From a virus: DNA of 35,522 nt. The translations under genes were made by a program, and so were the position numbers. The stretch is taken from positions 1-35,522 of IMG/VR virus record IMGVR_UViG_3300025853_000293; one strand, 5' to 3'. Below the pieces are notes generated by a model. The model was given only the letters and a program-made list of their open reading frames with translations, searched no databases and had not been told where the DNA came from. The number at the start of each line of letters is the position of its first letter. Within the stretch, counting starts at the first letter, position 1. Shown one piece after another: positions 26,562 to 34,538 of this stretch.

Positions 26562-28799
26562 TCAAATGCCAGCGGCATCCAGGCGTGCTTTCAGTGCAGC
26601 GTTCTCGGCTGCAAGCTCCTTGATGGCATTGACAAGAACAGGCACCAGTGCTTCGCCGTTATAGCGCAGTTTATCTGGATTTTCATTGTCAATAATGACA
26701 GCGTTGTCGTCACCCTCCAGTGCCAGGATGTCCTGCGCTTTGAAGCCATAGCGTACAGGGCCGTGAGGAATATCAGTATCTCGATCTTCCTTGAACTGGA
26801 ACGCGACAGGGTTGAGCTGCTTGACGAAATCAAGCCCGTGAGGAACAAGATCAAAGTTGGTTTTATCTCGTTCGTCTGAAACAACCGTCCACGCAACTTG
26901 GATGTAAGCATTGGTGACAGCAGTGCTGCCAACTACCACGCGGTTGTTCTCGGTAGTGCAGTCGAAGACTGGGGCGTAGGCGCCAGCGCTGTTCAGACTG
27001 CCGAGACAAATGTTGCCTGCGCCAGTGGTGTTGTTGAAGAGGGCGCTGACTCCGTTGGCAGTGTTGCCTGCGCCAGTGGTGTTGGAGTAGAGGGCTTGGA
27101 GTCCGTTAGCAGTGTTTCTGTTGCCAGTGGTGTTGTTGAAGAGGGCTTCGAGTCCGTTAGCAGTGTTGTTTACGCCAGTGGTGTTGGAGTAGAGGGCGTT
27201 GACTCCGTTAGCAGTGTTGTTTATGCCAGCGGTGTTGGAGTAGAGGGCTTGGAGTCCGTTAGCAGTGTTGCTGTTGCCAGTGGTGTTGGAGTAGAGGGCG
27301 GTGAATCCGTTAGCAGTGTTGCTGTTGCCAGTGGTATTTGCCCGAAGCGCATAGCTGCCGACTGCTGTATTGGTGCTAATCGCGCCTGCGCCACGACCAA
27401 CGGTGATGCTGTTTACCAGTTCGGAAGCTACTTCTAGAGAACCAGAGGAATCAACCGATACTTGGCTGGTGCCATTGCTTTGAAGATCAAAAAGCTTACT
27501 ACCAGCAGCACTAGCAGTATCAGTTACATTAACTTTTAAGCCGGTGTATGCAATAGCAGCATTTGTCCAGTCGAGACTGACATTTAGATCTGCAGTGCCA
27601 GCCAACGCGCCGGAGCTGTTGTACTGGATGTTGCCGGTTGCTCCAGAGACAAGGCCGACGGTGCCGGTTTGGTCTGGGAAGCTGATCGTGCGGTTGGCGG
27701 TTGGGGTGACCGATTGAATTGTGGTCGAGAAATTGCCGCCACTGTCAAGGTTCAGATCACCCTTGACCGTTGCAGTGCCAGGGTCGGCATTGCTGACGCC
27801 AACGGTGAGTTCGTTGGTGGTCTTGTTGAAGGTCAGGCCGGTGTCACCGCCAGCGCCACCGTTGTCGTTGAATTGGACCTGAGTGTCTGCGCCAGCCATG
27901 ACGCCTGGCGGTGCATGCCAAGTGCCGTCTGCGCGAAGGAAATTTGTAGTGCCGCCACCACTGCCGCCAACCAGGCCGGCATTCGTTGAATCAAATACCG
28001 GCACTGTTGCGTCAGTGCCAGTGTCAGAATTGACCGTGCCGTCAGTTGCGCTAGCCGTATAAGAAAGGTTTGTGGAGCCCGGTGGAATGTTCCATGTGCC
28101 ATCAGCACGCAGGAAGTTTGCAGTTCCACCGCCACTGCCGTGGACAAGGCCGGCATCAGTAGAGGTGAATTTGGGGATTGTTGCATCAGTTCCAGTGCTG
28201 GAATTGATGGTGCCGGTCGTTGCGGCAGTTGCGTAGGTGAGGTCGGTGGTTCCTGGAGGATTAGTCCAAGTGCCATCTGCGCGGAGGAAATTATCAGTAC
28301 CGCCGCCACTTGCTCCAGCCAGGCCGGCATTAGTGCTTGTGAAACCGGGGATTGTGGCGTTGGTGCCGGTGGAAGAGGTAACTTCGCCGCTGCTTGCACC
28401 AGAGATATAGCCGAGGTTGGCCGTACCGGCCATGTCCATCGGGATCCACTCGCTGTTTGCGTTGTCCCACGCAAGCGCTTGACCGTTGGTTGGCGGAGTT
28501 GTGGTTGTATCTACATCCGTCAGCGCGTCGATGCTGGCGTTGAGATTGAGAGTTACGTTTCCGCTGGTGCCGCCTCCGCTAAGTCCTGTACCAGCAGTTA
28601 CGCCCGTAATGTTGCCAATAGGTGCGTCAGCCCACTGGGTGTCGTAATCGGTATTGCTTACTTTTTCGAGGATTTGACCAGTCGTGCCACCGGTGGGTAC
28701 GCCGACACCGGCTGCGCCACCAGCGCCTTGGTGGCCGGGTACTGCCAACGTCAGCTCTGTATTCTTTGCGCTGATTACGGCAATTTGTACTTCCGACAT
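26562..28799 (-). CDS. Tail fibre with YadA-like repeats and S74 intramolecular chaperone
   Basis: A 745-residue fibre. Residues 126-300 contain three 58-residue repeats with NFLRADGTW and PPG; residues 488-589 hold six 17-residue repeats of the type NTTGNSNTANGLQALYS, resembling YadA-head/LbR left-handed beta rolls. The C-terminal 105 residues are an S74 peptidase domain: SDERDKTNFDLVPHGLDFVK (S641, with the conserved S-D-x-R-x-K), LNPVAFQFK, YGFKAQDILAL, and a final coiled coil AENAALKARLD. Such a domain trimerises the fibre and cleaves itself off. Probable receptor-binding long or side tail fibre. Confidence 0.88.
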   Translation of the reverse strand: MSEVQIAVISAKNTELTLAVPGHQGAGGAAGVGVPTGGTTGQILEKVSNTDYDTQWADAPIGNITGVTAGTGLSGGGTSGNVTLNLNASIDALTDVDTTTTPPTNGQALAWDNANSEWIPMDMAGTANLGYISGASSGEVTSSTGTNATIPGFTSTNAGLAGASGGGTDNFLRADGTWTNPPGTTDLTYATAATTGTINSSTGTDATIPKFTSTDAGLVHGSGGGTANFLRADGTWNIPPGSTNLSYTASATDGTVNSDTGTDATVPVFDSTNAGLVGGSGGGTTNFLRADGTWHAPPGVMAGADTQVQFNDNGGAGGDTGLTFNKTTNELTVGVSNADPGTATVKGDLNLDSGGNFSTTIQSVTPTANRTISFPDQTGTVGLVSGATGNIQYNSSGALAGTADLNVSLDWTNAAIAYTGLKVNVTDTASAAGSKLFDLQSNGTSQVSVDSSGSLEVASELVNSITVGRGAGAISTNTAVGSYALRANTTGNSNTANGFTALYSNTTGNSNTANGLQALYSNTAGINNTANGVNALYSNTTGVNNTANGLEALFNNTTGNRNTANGLQALYSNTTGAGNTANGVSALFNNTTGAGNICLGSLNSAGAYAPVFDCTTENNRVVVGSTAVTNAYIQVAWTVVSDERDKTNFDLVPHGLDFVKQLNPVAFQFKEDRDTDIPHGPVRYGFKAQDILALEGDDNAVIIDNENPDKLRYNGEALVPVLVNAIKELAAENAALKARLDAAGI
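27033..27338 (-). repeat. Six 51-bp (17-residue) repeats in the fibre gene
   Basis: Six in-frame units of 17 residues (residues 488-589), with a partial seventh, share NTTG-x-x-NTANG-x-x-AL-[YF]-[SN]. The two residues after NANG and the pair after NTTG vary between units. The DNA period is 51 bp. The repeat number sets the length of a beta-roll segment and could change by recombination. Confidence 0.9.
27900..28424 (-). repeat. Three 174-bp (58-residue) repeats in the fibre gene
   Basis: Three units each carry an STGT(N/D)AT(I/V)P segment, GLxxxSGGGT, NFLRADGTW and a terminal PPG (NFLR at residues 170, 228 and 286). The spacing is exactly 58 residues between NFLR positions. They resemble tail-fibre knob modules described in other phages. 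Confidence 0.85.
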
Positions 28800-28802
28800 G
28801 GA

Positions 28803-29387
28803 TCAGTTCCGTGAATAGGTCAGCTGAACGGTTGCCACGCCTGTAAGCCAATAATAGCGTGTGCCGCCAGAGCTAGTAAGACTTACGTCATACCCGTAAC
28901 GCCCCACTGCAAGTCCCACAGTGGTGGCCGGTTGCAACAAAAGATTAAACTCGCCGTTTGTTGCATCTGTGATTGTGCAAGTAAAAGTTGCGACCTGAGT
29001 CAGGTTTTCCAGTTCTTTAATGTCGGCATCAATTGTGTAATTTGTAAGGTCGAGAGGGCGAGCAACGTAAAAAGTGCCAGTTGCCGTGCCTGTTACAGAA
29101 ATACTGGCTCCGCCACTTGTTGCGCTTACTTGGAACTCATCGGTAGTTAGTCCTGCGCTAATGACGTAATAAATTGTGTTGACTGTGAAGCCGCAGGGTA
29201 CGGTTGTACCTCCGGTAAAGACAACTTTGTCGCCTGCGGTTAGACCGTGGCAATTTTTTGTGAAGGTTGGTGTGCCAGCGTTGATTGTGAAGCTATCAAG
29301 AGTTTGGCCGCTATCGGTCGCTCGCAGAATCCCGCTCCAGGTGGAGTTCTGCAGGATTGTGATGTCGTATGTGGCAGGCGTAATCAT
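28803..29387 (-). CDS. Tail/fibre-proximal protein, beta-rich
   Basis: A 194-residue protein from the ATG at 29387, overlapping the upstream stop by four bases (ATGA). It has YDITILQNSTWSGILRATDS, a beta-rich Gly/Thr middle (VTGTATGTFYVA), DLTNYTIDADIKELENLTQV and LLLQPATTVGLAVGRYGYDV. The pattern (TYDI-x-I-x-QG-x-T ... LTxYT-x-x-A-x-I ... LPxGxYxYD) matches baseplate-upper or fibre-associated proteins (BppU-like N-terminal domain). It probably connects fibre and tail. An ATG at 29402 is an alternative start. Confidence 0.65.
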   Translation of the reverse strand: MITPATYDITILQNSTWSGILRATDSGQTLDSFTINAGTPTFTKNCHGLTAGDKVVFTGGTTVPCGFTVNTIYYVISAGLTTDEFQVSATSGGASISVTGTATGTFYVARPLDLTNYTIDADIKELENLTQVATFTCTITDATNGEFNLLLQPATTVGLAVGRYGYDVSLTSSGGTRYYWLTGVATVQLTYSRN

Positions 29388-29749
29388 GACAGCGCAACCC
29401 AACGCAGCAAACTCTCATCCCAAGTGTAGGGCCTATTGCCAGCAGGCATCTGCTTTGGTGCCTCCCACTGGCAGGTCTCAGTATTTAGGCTCCAGCTGGG
29501 GAATGGTTGGGGTGCGATAAAGGCATCAAGGTCAGCGTCATAGCGGTAACCTTCGCCTGCGTAATTCTTGCGAAAATTGTTGTTGTAACTTGTCTGGCGC
29601 CAAATCGTATCTGCACCAAGCAGTGCTTGGCAGTAGGCAATGCCAACGGCTTCGGATTCGTTGCCGTCGGTATCAAGGATGTTGTCGTTATCAACGACGA
29701 TGACGCGCTGCACAATGTTGTTGGCGTCAAGTTGCGCGAAGTGTGCCAT
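29384..29749 (-). CDS. Conserved cyanophage tail-block protein
   Basis: A 121-residue protein, MAHFAQLDANNIVQRVIVVD with WRQTSYNNNFRKNYAGEGYR and Trp-rich end (FPSWSLNTETCQWEAP; YTWDESLLRWVAL). This 'MAxFAQLDxxNxVxxVIVV ... TSYNxxFRxxYA' family is common in cyanophage tail regions as a small structural protein of unknown role. It overlaps the Gly-rich gene by one base and the next gene by four. Confidence 0.8.
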   Translation of the reverse strand: MAHFAQLDANNIVQRVIVVDNDNILDTDGNESEAVGIAYCQALLGADTIWRQTSYNNNFRKNYAGEGYRYDADLDAFIAPQPFPSWSLNTETCQWEAPKQMPAGNRPYTWDESLLRWVALS

Positions 29750-30669
29750 CAGGGTGTTGGAGTGGTATAGCGGATAATCACGATGCCGGAACCGCCTGAA
29801 GTTGGAGTGCCGTTGAAAGTTGAGCCCCCACCGCCTCCGCCTTGGTTTGCTGCTGCGGCAGTCGCCGCCACAGAAGATATAGTGCTGCCTCCTAAATCTG
29901 CAGTCCGCGCTTCCCCATTACCCGCTCCATTTCCTGTAGTACCACCACCGCCAAAACTTGCCGACGCAGTTATTCCCTCGGTTCTGGCGCATCCTCCACC
30001 GCCGGCGCCGTAAATCACAGATGCCCCTGTAATACTTAGTGGATTACCTATGCCACCATTTCCGCCTCGGTTAGATAATGGACTGGTTCCGGCCCCTAAA
30101 GCCCCTCCTCCCCCTCCGCCTCGCCAGTAAGCATTGTTTCCATTGTTAAATGGTGTATAGATCCCGGCGCTTCCCGAATTGCCTTGCCCAGCAGTACCGA
30201 CAGAGCCGAAACGGGCTTGACTGACTGTCGTTCCACCACCTCCGCCTGAACCTCCGCTTAAAGAATCTGGGTTACCTCCTTTGCCTCCGCCATTAGAACT
30301 AAGAATTGAACCGTCGGGTTTTGTAAAAGAAGAGTTTCCCCCGTTGGAAGCAAACGATCCTCTTGCGCCTCCTGCGCCGACAACAACAGCATATGATCCG
30401 CCTAAAAACTCACTAGTGCCCTGACGAACGCCACCACCACCACCTCCACCTCCTGCAAAGGTTGACGCTTGACCACCACCGCCGCCCCCACCAGCGACAA
30501 CTAGATATTGAACAGTAAAACCAGGGGGTGGATTTTCGAGTACAAAAGTGCCGCTGCCGGTAAACGTGTGTACCGTGTCGGCGCCGACGGTTGTGATTGT
30601 GCCGCCGGTTGCAGAGAATGGGGGGACATCACTGAAGCCGCCCCCCAGCAGCATTTCCTGGTTAGACAT
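29749..30669 (-). CDS. Glycine-rich fibre-tip adhesin
   Basis: A 306-residue protein of extreme Gly content: runs such as AGGGGGGGQ, GGGGGGGGVRQG and YGAGGGGC, a first Ala/Thr-rich strand (TFTGSGTFVLENPPPG) and the C-terminal SGGSGIVIIRYTT. This is the 'poly-glycine sandwich' adhesin layout (T4 gp38-like / cyanophage fibre tips), with the terminal IVIIRY strand conserved. It probably sits at the fibre tip and makes receptor contact. Its start overlaps the 30669 gene's stop. Confidence 0.82.
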   Translation of the reverse strand: MSNQEMLLGGGFSDVPPFSATGGTITTVGADTVHTFTGSGTFVLENPPPGFTVQYLVVAGGGGGGGQASTFAGGGGGGGGVRQGTSEFLGGSYAVVVGAGGARGSFASNGGNSSFTKPDGSILSSNGGGKGGNPDSLSGGSGGGGGTTVSQARFGSVGTAGQGNSGSAGIYTPFNNGNNAYWRGGGGGGALGAGTSPLSNRGGNGGIGNPLSITGASVIYGAGGGGCARTEGITASASFGGGGTTGNGAGNGEARTADLGGSTISSVAATAAAANQGGGGGGSTFNGTPTSGGSGIVIIRYTTPTP

Positions 30670-33143
30670 CAGGTGATACCAGTGCCGGTAATGACGAATG
30701 TATTAGCAGCCACGCAGAGGATAGTGGCAACGCCGTAATTGGCGAGTGTGCGAGTGCCCGTTGTTGTTTGGCCGCCGGTACGAAGAGTTACACCAGCGCC
30801 TTGAACAATTTGCTGTGAATTTGTCGAGTTATTGAAAATAGTTACGTTGTCGCCAATAGAGAAAACCGATGCAGGCACCGTCACACCACCAGAGCTGATG
30901 CTGATGTGCTTTCCTGAATCACTTGCGATAAGCGTATAAGCCGCACTTTTAGGATTTTGCGGAATCCTTCGTATAGATCCGATGCCATCGCTAATCGCTC
31001 CTGTTGTTGAAATGCCGCCAGTTGTGCTAATAACTGTTGAACCACCAATGGTTCCGCTGGTGATTGCGCTTCCGCTTACTTTGCCGGCAGTTGTAATTGT
31101 GTTTAACTTTGTGTCCGCAATCGCGGCATTAGCGTTAATGTCTGCGTTTGTAATGGTGTTGGTCAGATTTAGCTTTGACTTGGCGATGGCTGCGCCTGCG
31201 TTGATGTCGTTATTTACAATTCCGCCGGCCAGATTTAATTTAGTGTAAACAATTCCTGCGGATGCGTTAATATCGGCATTCAAAATTGAGTTTGTAAGGT
31301 TTAATTTACTGTAGGCAATTTCTGCGTTTGTTGCTACGTCTGCGTTAGCAATAGATCCTGTAGTTGTAACTTGGTCAAAGCTGATGTCTCCCGCAAGCAT
31401 CTGTGCGGTAACTGTCCCAGTGTCACCAGTAGTAACTACAGTGCCGCTTACGTTTGGCAGCGTAATTGTGCGGTTTGCCGTTGGATCAGCAACCGTAAGC
31501 GTTGTCTTGTTTGAGTTGGCAGTTGTCCCATCGAACTTGAAACTGCCTGTTGCACCAATCTCAAGCGTGCCGGTAATTGTTGCGCCAGTTGTTCTTACGC
31601 TTTCGTTGTAAACCTCTTCAACCGCCGCTTGGACATCGGTGGCCTGGATAAGGCTAAACGGAGTAAACGAGATGTTTGCCGCTGTGTTGCCTGTGATGGT
31701 TCCAGAAATATCAATAAGCTGCCAAGTTGCGCTTTGACCGTCAGAAAGCAGTTGGTCGGGCGCGTTTAGGGAAACAGTCGGTACATAAGTACCTGCTCCT
31801 GTGCCTGAGTTTGCGACGACAAAATAATACTGATTGTTTTGCGTGCTTGGTTGCGGGAGTGTACCCCCTACGCTTAGTCCCAAGCCGGCGCCGGCTGCGC
31901 TAAGTGATTCAATGTTGTTTGCTGCTGCGTCGTAGATGCCAGCGAAAATAAGCTCGCCGCTGGTTACTGTTACCGGGATCCAAGCGGAGCCGTCCCAGAT
32001 GTAAAGGTCGCCTCTGCCAACGTCGTAGAAAAACTGACCCTTAAAGTCTGCGCTTGGGAAGATTGTGACTTGAGCGGTTGTTCCAGGTCCGCCGAACTGA
32101 GTTACGGCGTCGTCCGCAATGGCAGAACCAGGCACTGTGTTGGTGCCGAAGACTGCTGAAGCCAGTACGCCCGAGGTCAGCTTTTCTGCTGGAATATCTG
32201 GAATGTCATCTTCTGTGAGTGTGGCGCCGTTGGTTACATGACCTTGAGCATCAAACGTAATCTTGGTTGCAGTACCTGCGGTGACTGCATTTGTGTGATT
32301 TAGAACGCCGGCATTGGTGACGCTGAGGCCAGTGCCGGGTTGGACTGCACCAGTTGCGCTGGCGGTTGCATTGGGTAGATCTTCAGATTCAATTGCCCGG
32401 CTGCCGTTTACCAAGCCTTTTGAGTCATGCGTAACGACCGAAAAAGTGCTGGTTGCGGTGACATCGTTGTCAAGCTCCAGCGTTTCGCCGTCTACTCGCA
32501 GACCTTCAGCATTGACAATGATCGCGCCCTTTGCGGTGTTGGTTGCAGTGGGTAGGTCAGAACCAACAATTTGACGGCCGCTTACTTCACCGCCGCTTCC
32601 AGCAGGTCCAGCAAGAAAGATGCCGCCGCTTGGCGTGACCTGCGGATTAACGGAAAGAGTTGCTGTGTCGCCAACCGTCGAAACAGAAATACGGATGGGG
32701 CCAGCAGTTGTAGCGACTAGCTGGTTGATCGATCCAGCGGCCTTGAAGCTGACCCAGCTGCTGCCGTCCCAGACATAGGCTTTGTTAGTTTCGGTTTCAA
32801 CTGCAAGCTGACCAGCAAAGACGCCAGTAGCGGGCAGGGATGTTACAAGCCGTGCGCTGGAATTGTCTGCAAGTTTGGTGGAATCAACTGCACCGGAGGC
32901 AATTTGATCGCTACCTACTGCACCGTTTACAAATGCACCACCAGGGATTGTCTGTGAGTCAAATAAAATTTTTGCGCTTGGGATTACGTCGTCAGAAAGC
33001 TGGGTTACTGCTTTATTAAGGAAGTCAACAACGGTTACCTTTTTGGTCTCGCTTGCAGACCGATCAGCAATCGGCAGAAAATCGTTGGAAGCTACATCCG
33101 CAGAGGCCAGGCTGTTTAGCTCACTAATCCGAAGATCTGCCAC
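30669..33143 (-). CDS. Large tail fibre protein with heptad-like repeats
   Basis: An 824-residue fibre. The N terminus (MADLRISELNSLASADVASN, then FLPIADRSASETKKVTVVDF) is the typical cyanophage fibre attachment segment. The middle has Gly/Val/Thr-rich strands and small domains (VWDGSSWVSFKA at about 123-134; YIWDGSAWIPV at about 372-382), both with aromatic-Asp-Gly-Ser motifs. Residues about 600-687 contain four 22-residue repeats NADINAxAxIxxSKLNLTNTI. The C-terminal strand region (ITLPNVSGTVV earlier, VFVIxGTG-type end) is beta-helical. It is the main long fibre. Confidence 0.85.
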   Translation of the reverse strand: MADLRISELNSLASADVASNDFLPIADRSASETKKVTVVDFLNKAVTQLSDDVIPSAKILFDSQTIPGGAFVNGAVGSDQIASGAVDSTKLADNSSARLVTSLPATGVFAGQLAVETETNKAYVWDGSSWVSFKAAGSINQLVATTAGPIRISVSTVGDTATLSVNPQVTPSGGIFLAGPAGSGGEVSGRQIVGSDLPTATNTAKGAIIVNAEGLRVDGETLELDNDVTATSTFSVVTHDSKGLVNGSRAIESEDLPNATASATGAVQPGTGLSVTNAGVLNHTNAVTAGTATKITFDAQGHVTNGATLTEDDIPDIPAEKLTSGVLASAVFGTNTVPGSAIADDAVTQFGGPGTTAQVTIFPSADFKGQFFYDVGRGDLYIWDGSAWIPVTVTSGELIFAGIYDAAANNIESLSAAGAGLGLSVGGTLPQPSTQNNQYYFVVANSGTGAGTYVPTVSLNAPDQLLSDGQSATWQLIDISGTITGNTAANISFTPFSLIQATDVQAAVEEVYNESVRTTGATITGTLEIGATGSFKFDGTTANSNKTTLTVADPTANRTITLPNVSGTVVTTGDTGTVTAQMLAGDISFDQVTTTGSIANADVATNAEIAYSKLNLTNSILNADINASAGIVYTKLNLAGGIVNNDINAGAAIAKSKLNLTNTITNADINANAAIADTKLNTITTAGKVSGSAITSGTIGGSTVISTTGGISTTGAISDGIGSIRRIPQNPKSAAYTLIASDSGKHISISSGGVTVPASVFSIGDNVTIFNNSTNSQQIVQGAGVTLRTGGQTTTGTRTLANYGVATILCVAANTFVITGTGIT
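31083..31346 (-). repeat. Four 66-bp (22-residue) repeats in the fibre gene
   Basis: Four in-frame units with the pattern N-x-D-[IV]-x-A-x-A-x-I-x-x-[ST]-K-L-N-[LT]; the last is partly diverged (DTKLNTITTAG). The coiled or beta-helical spacer length depends on copy number. The same repeat type is known in long tail fibres of T5-like and cyanophage origin. Confidence 0.85.
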
Positions 33144-33188
33144 GGCCTACCTCTTGCGAACCAGCTGATAGATGCCAGCAGTCTAGCT

Positions 33189-34079
33189 CTAATCCTCGTC
33201 AGCAATAGCCAGGAGTCCGCCTTGCTCCAGCACGATGAAACCGGCGTCCTCCTGCAGAAGCTTGCTGGATACTGTGGTTTGCGCTCTGAGCTTGACCGGC
33301 CCGGTTGTCACAAAATTAACCGTAGAAACAATAATTTGTCCTGGCGCAAAATTTGTTGCGCTATTCGTAATCAATGCGTCAAATTCCCACCAAATGGAAT
33401 CGTTCAACTGGCTGTCGGCAAAATCTCCAGCCGAGGCAGCAGTCCCCTCGCTTTTTAAGTAAAATTTAGCGCCAAAAATTCCGCCAATCTCCGTGCGCAA
33501 GGCAAGCTGCATAAGGTAATTGACAGTTTCTTCGTTGCTTTTGTTCTTGTAATCCCATTGAGCCGTCAGCTGACCGCTTCCGGTTATGAGTGAGCTGTAT
33601 TGCTCGCGATAGGTATCAGACAAAGTGGTTACGTCAATTGCTTCTCTGTTTGTGTTTAATTCATACTGAATTACGCAACCCAGTATTCGTCCGGCGCTGT
33701 CTTTTACGGTGACAGAAATGGGGATGTCTGTGGTGATGTCCACCAAGCTGATGGCGGCAGTCCTATCTCCTTCAAGGCTGTCGTTGAAATTGTTGTACAG
33801 GCGGATGCCGCCAATCTCATCGACAAAGATGTACCAGTTGCCGCTGGAGTGAACGTTGCCGTCACGCCAGCCGTCAATGCCAATAAAAGAGAGCGGTACT
33901 TCGTTTGTCGAAGTGATTGTTATGAAGTCGCCAGTAAGGAAAGCGCCTTCCTCAAAGTCAAAGCTGAATCTTTTGCGAGCAACGTTTACGTCATCTGGAT
34001 TGACGACTGAGAGTTTTTCTTCTTGAAGGGATTTTCGAGTTAGCTCGATGCTTCCTACATTTCCGAGATAAACCGCCAT
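33189..34079 (-). CDS. Tail structural protein
   Basis: A 296-residue beta-rich protein. N terminus MAVYLGNVGSIELTRKSLQE; middle ITSTNEVPLSFIGIDGWRDG and SSGNWYIFVDEIGGIRLYNN; C-terminal TLSDTYREQYSSLITGSGQL followed by WDYKN, and the end LLQEDAGFIVLEQGG. The last motif ('LLQEDGxxLLLEQ') is frequent in cyanophage tail proteins. It is cotranscribed with the tail tube gene, whose stop it overlaps by one base. It could be a second tail-tube-like or tail-tip protein. Confidence 0.7.
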   Translation of the reverse strand: MAVYLGNVGSIELTRKSLQEEKLSVVNPDDVNVARKRFSFDFEEGAFLTGDFITITSTNEVPLSFIGIDGWRDGNVHSSGNWYIFVDEIGGIRLYNNFNDSLEGDRTAAISLVDITTDIPISVTVKDSAGRILGCVIQYELNTNREAIDVTTLSDTYREQYSSLITGSGQLTAQWDYKNKSNEETVNYLMQLALRTEIGGIFGAKFYLKSEGTAASAGDFADSQLNDSIWWEFDALITNSATNFAPGQIIVSTVNFVTTGPVKLRAQTTVSSKLLQEDAGFIVLEQGGLLAIADED

Positions 34080-34510
34080 TACAAGCTCGCCTCAGATAGC
34101 ACGCCTGTTACCTGGAAATTGATCTGAGCAGATGCAACCTCGCCTACGTTTGAGCCAAGACTTGCCCCAGTGATGTAGGCGTTGAATTTGATGTCGTTAA
34201 AGTTGTCGCCGTTTGCATAACGCAAGGTAAAAAGCACCGTATCGGCGTCGGTGATGCCGGCTGTATTTGTGTTAATTAGTTTTTTGAGGAGGACTCCGGC
34301 GTCGTTGGTGCCGTCGTCTGCCTTGTAATACAGAAGTGTTGCGCTTCCGCTGGCGCCTTGGACGCCGGGGGTGTACGAGCGGTGGGATTCGCCCAGCGTT
34401 GTGGTTTCTAGTGTTTCCAGGTCAGACGAAAATGACCACGAGGTCACCTTGGCCTGGGTCACGCCGTCCAGCAGCAAGCTGCCATCACGACCGGTATAAA
34501 ACTTAGCCAT
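34079..34510 (-). CDS. Major tail (tail tube) protein
   Basis: A 143-residue protein with the tail-tube pattern: FYTGRDGSLLLDGVTQAKVT, WSFSSDLETLETTTLGESHR, YTPGVQGASGSATLLYY, and a final INFQVTGVLSEA strand. Gp-V-like siphovirus tail tube proteins share the 'W-x-[FL]-x-x-x-x-E-x-L-E-x-T' and 'G-S-[AG]-T-L' segments. A strong Shine-Dalgarno AAGGAGG lies five bases upstream, in line with high expression. Confidence 0.82.
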   Translation of the reverse strand: MAKFYTGRDGSLLLDGVTQAKVTSWSFSSDLETLETTTLGESHRSYTPGVQGASGSATLLYYKADDGTNDAGVLLKKLINTNTAGITDADTVLFTLRYANGDNFNDIKFNAYITGASLGSNVGEVASAQINFQVTGVLSEASL

Positions 34511-34515
34511 GGCGA

Positions 34516-34538
34516 CCTCCTTGGGGCTATTCTATACA
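34516..34538 (-). promoter_or_regulatory. Strong ribosome site and -10-like box before the tail tube gene
   Basis: On the minus strand TGTATAGAAT (34538-34529, with TAGAAT matching five of six -10 positions) precedes AAGGAGG (34522-34516), five bases from the ATG at 34510. It overlaps the end of the upstream gene. No clear -35 is visible. It may be a late promoter or only a strong ribosome site. Confidence 0.4.

Noticed and set aside
26898-27437. 179-residue rightward open frame over the fibre repeats
   Set aside because: It is the antisense of the 17-residue repeats; its Val/Gly/Ser repeats follow from the fibre coding sequence.
28140-28814. 224-residue rightward open frame over the fibre N terminus
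   Set aside because: Antisense shadow of the 58-residue repeats; Cys-rich low-complexity translation without domains.
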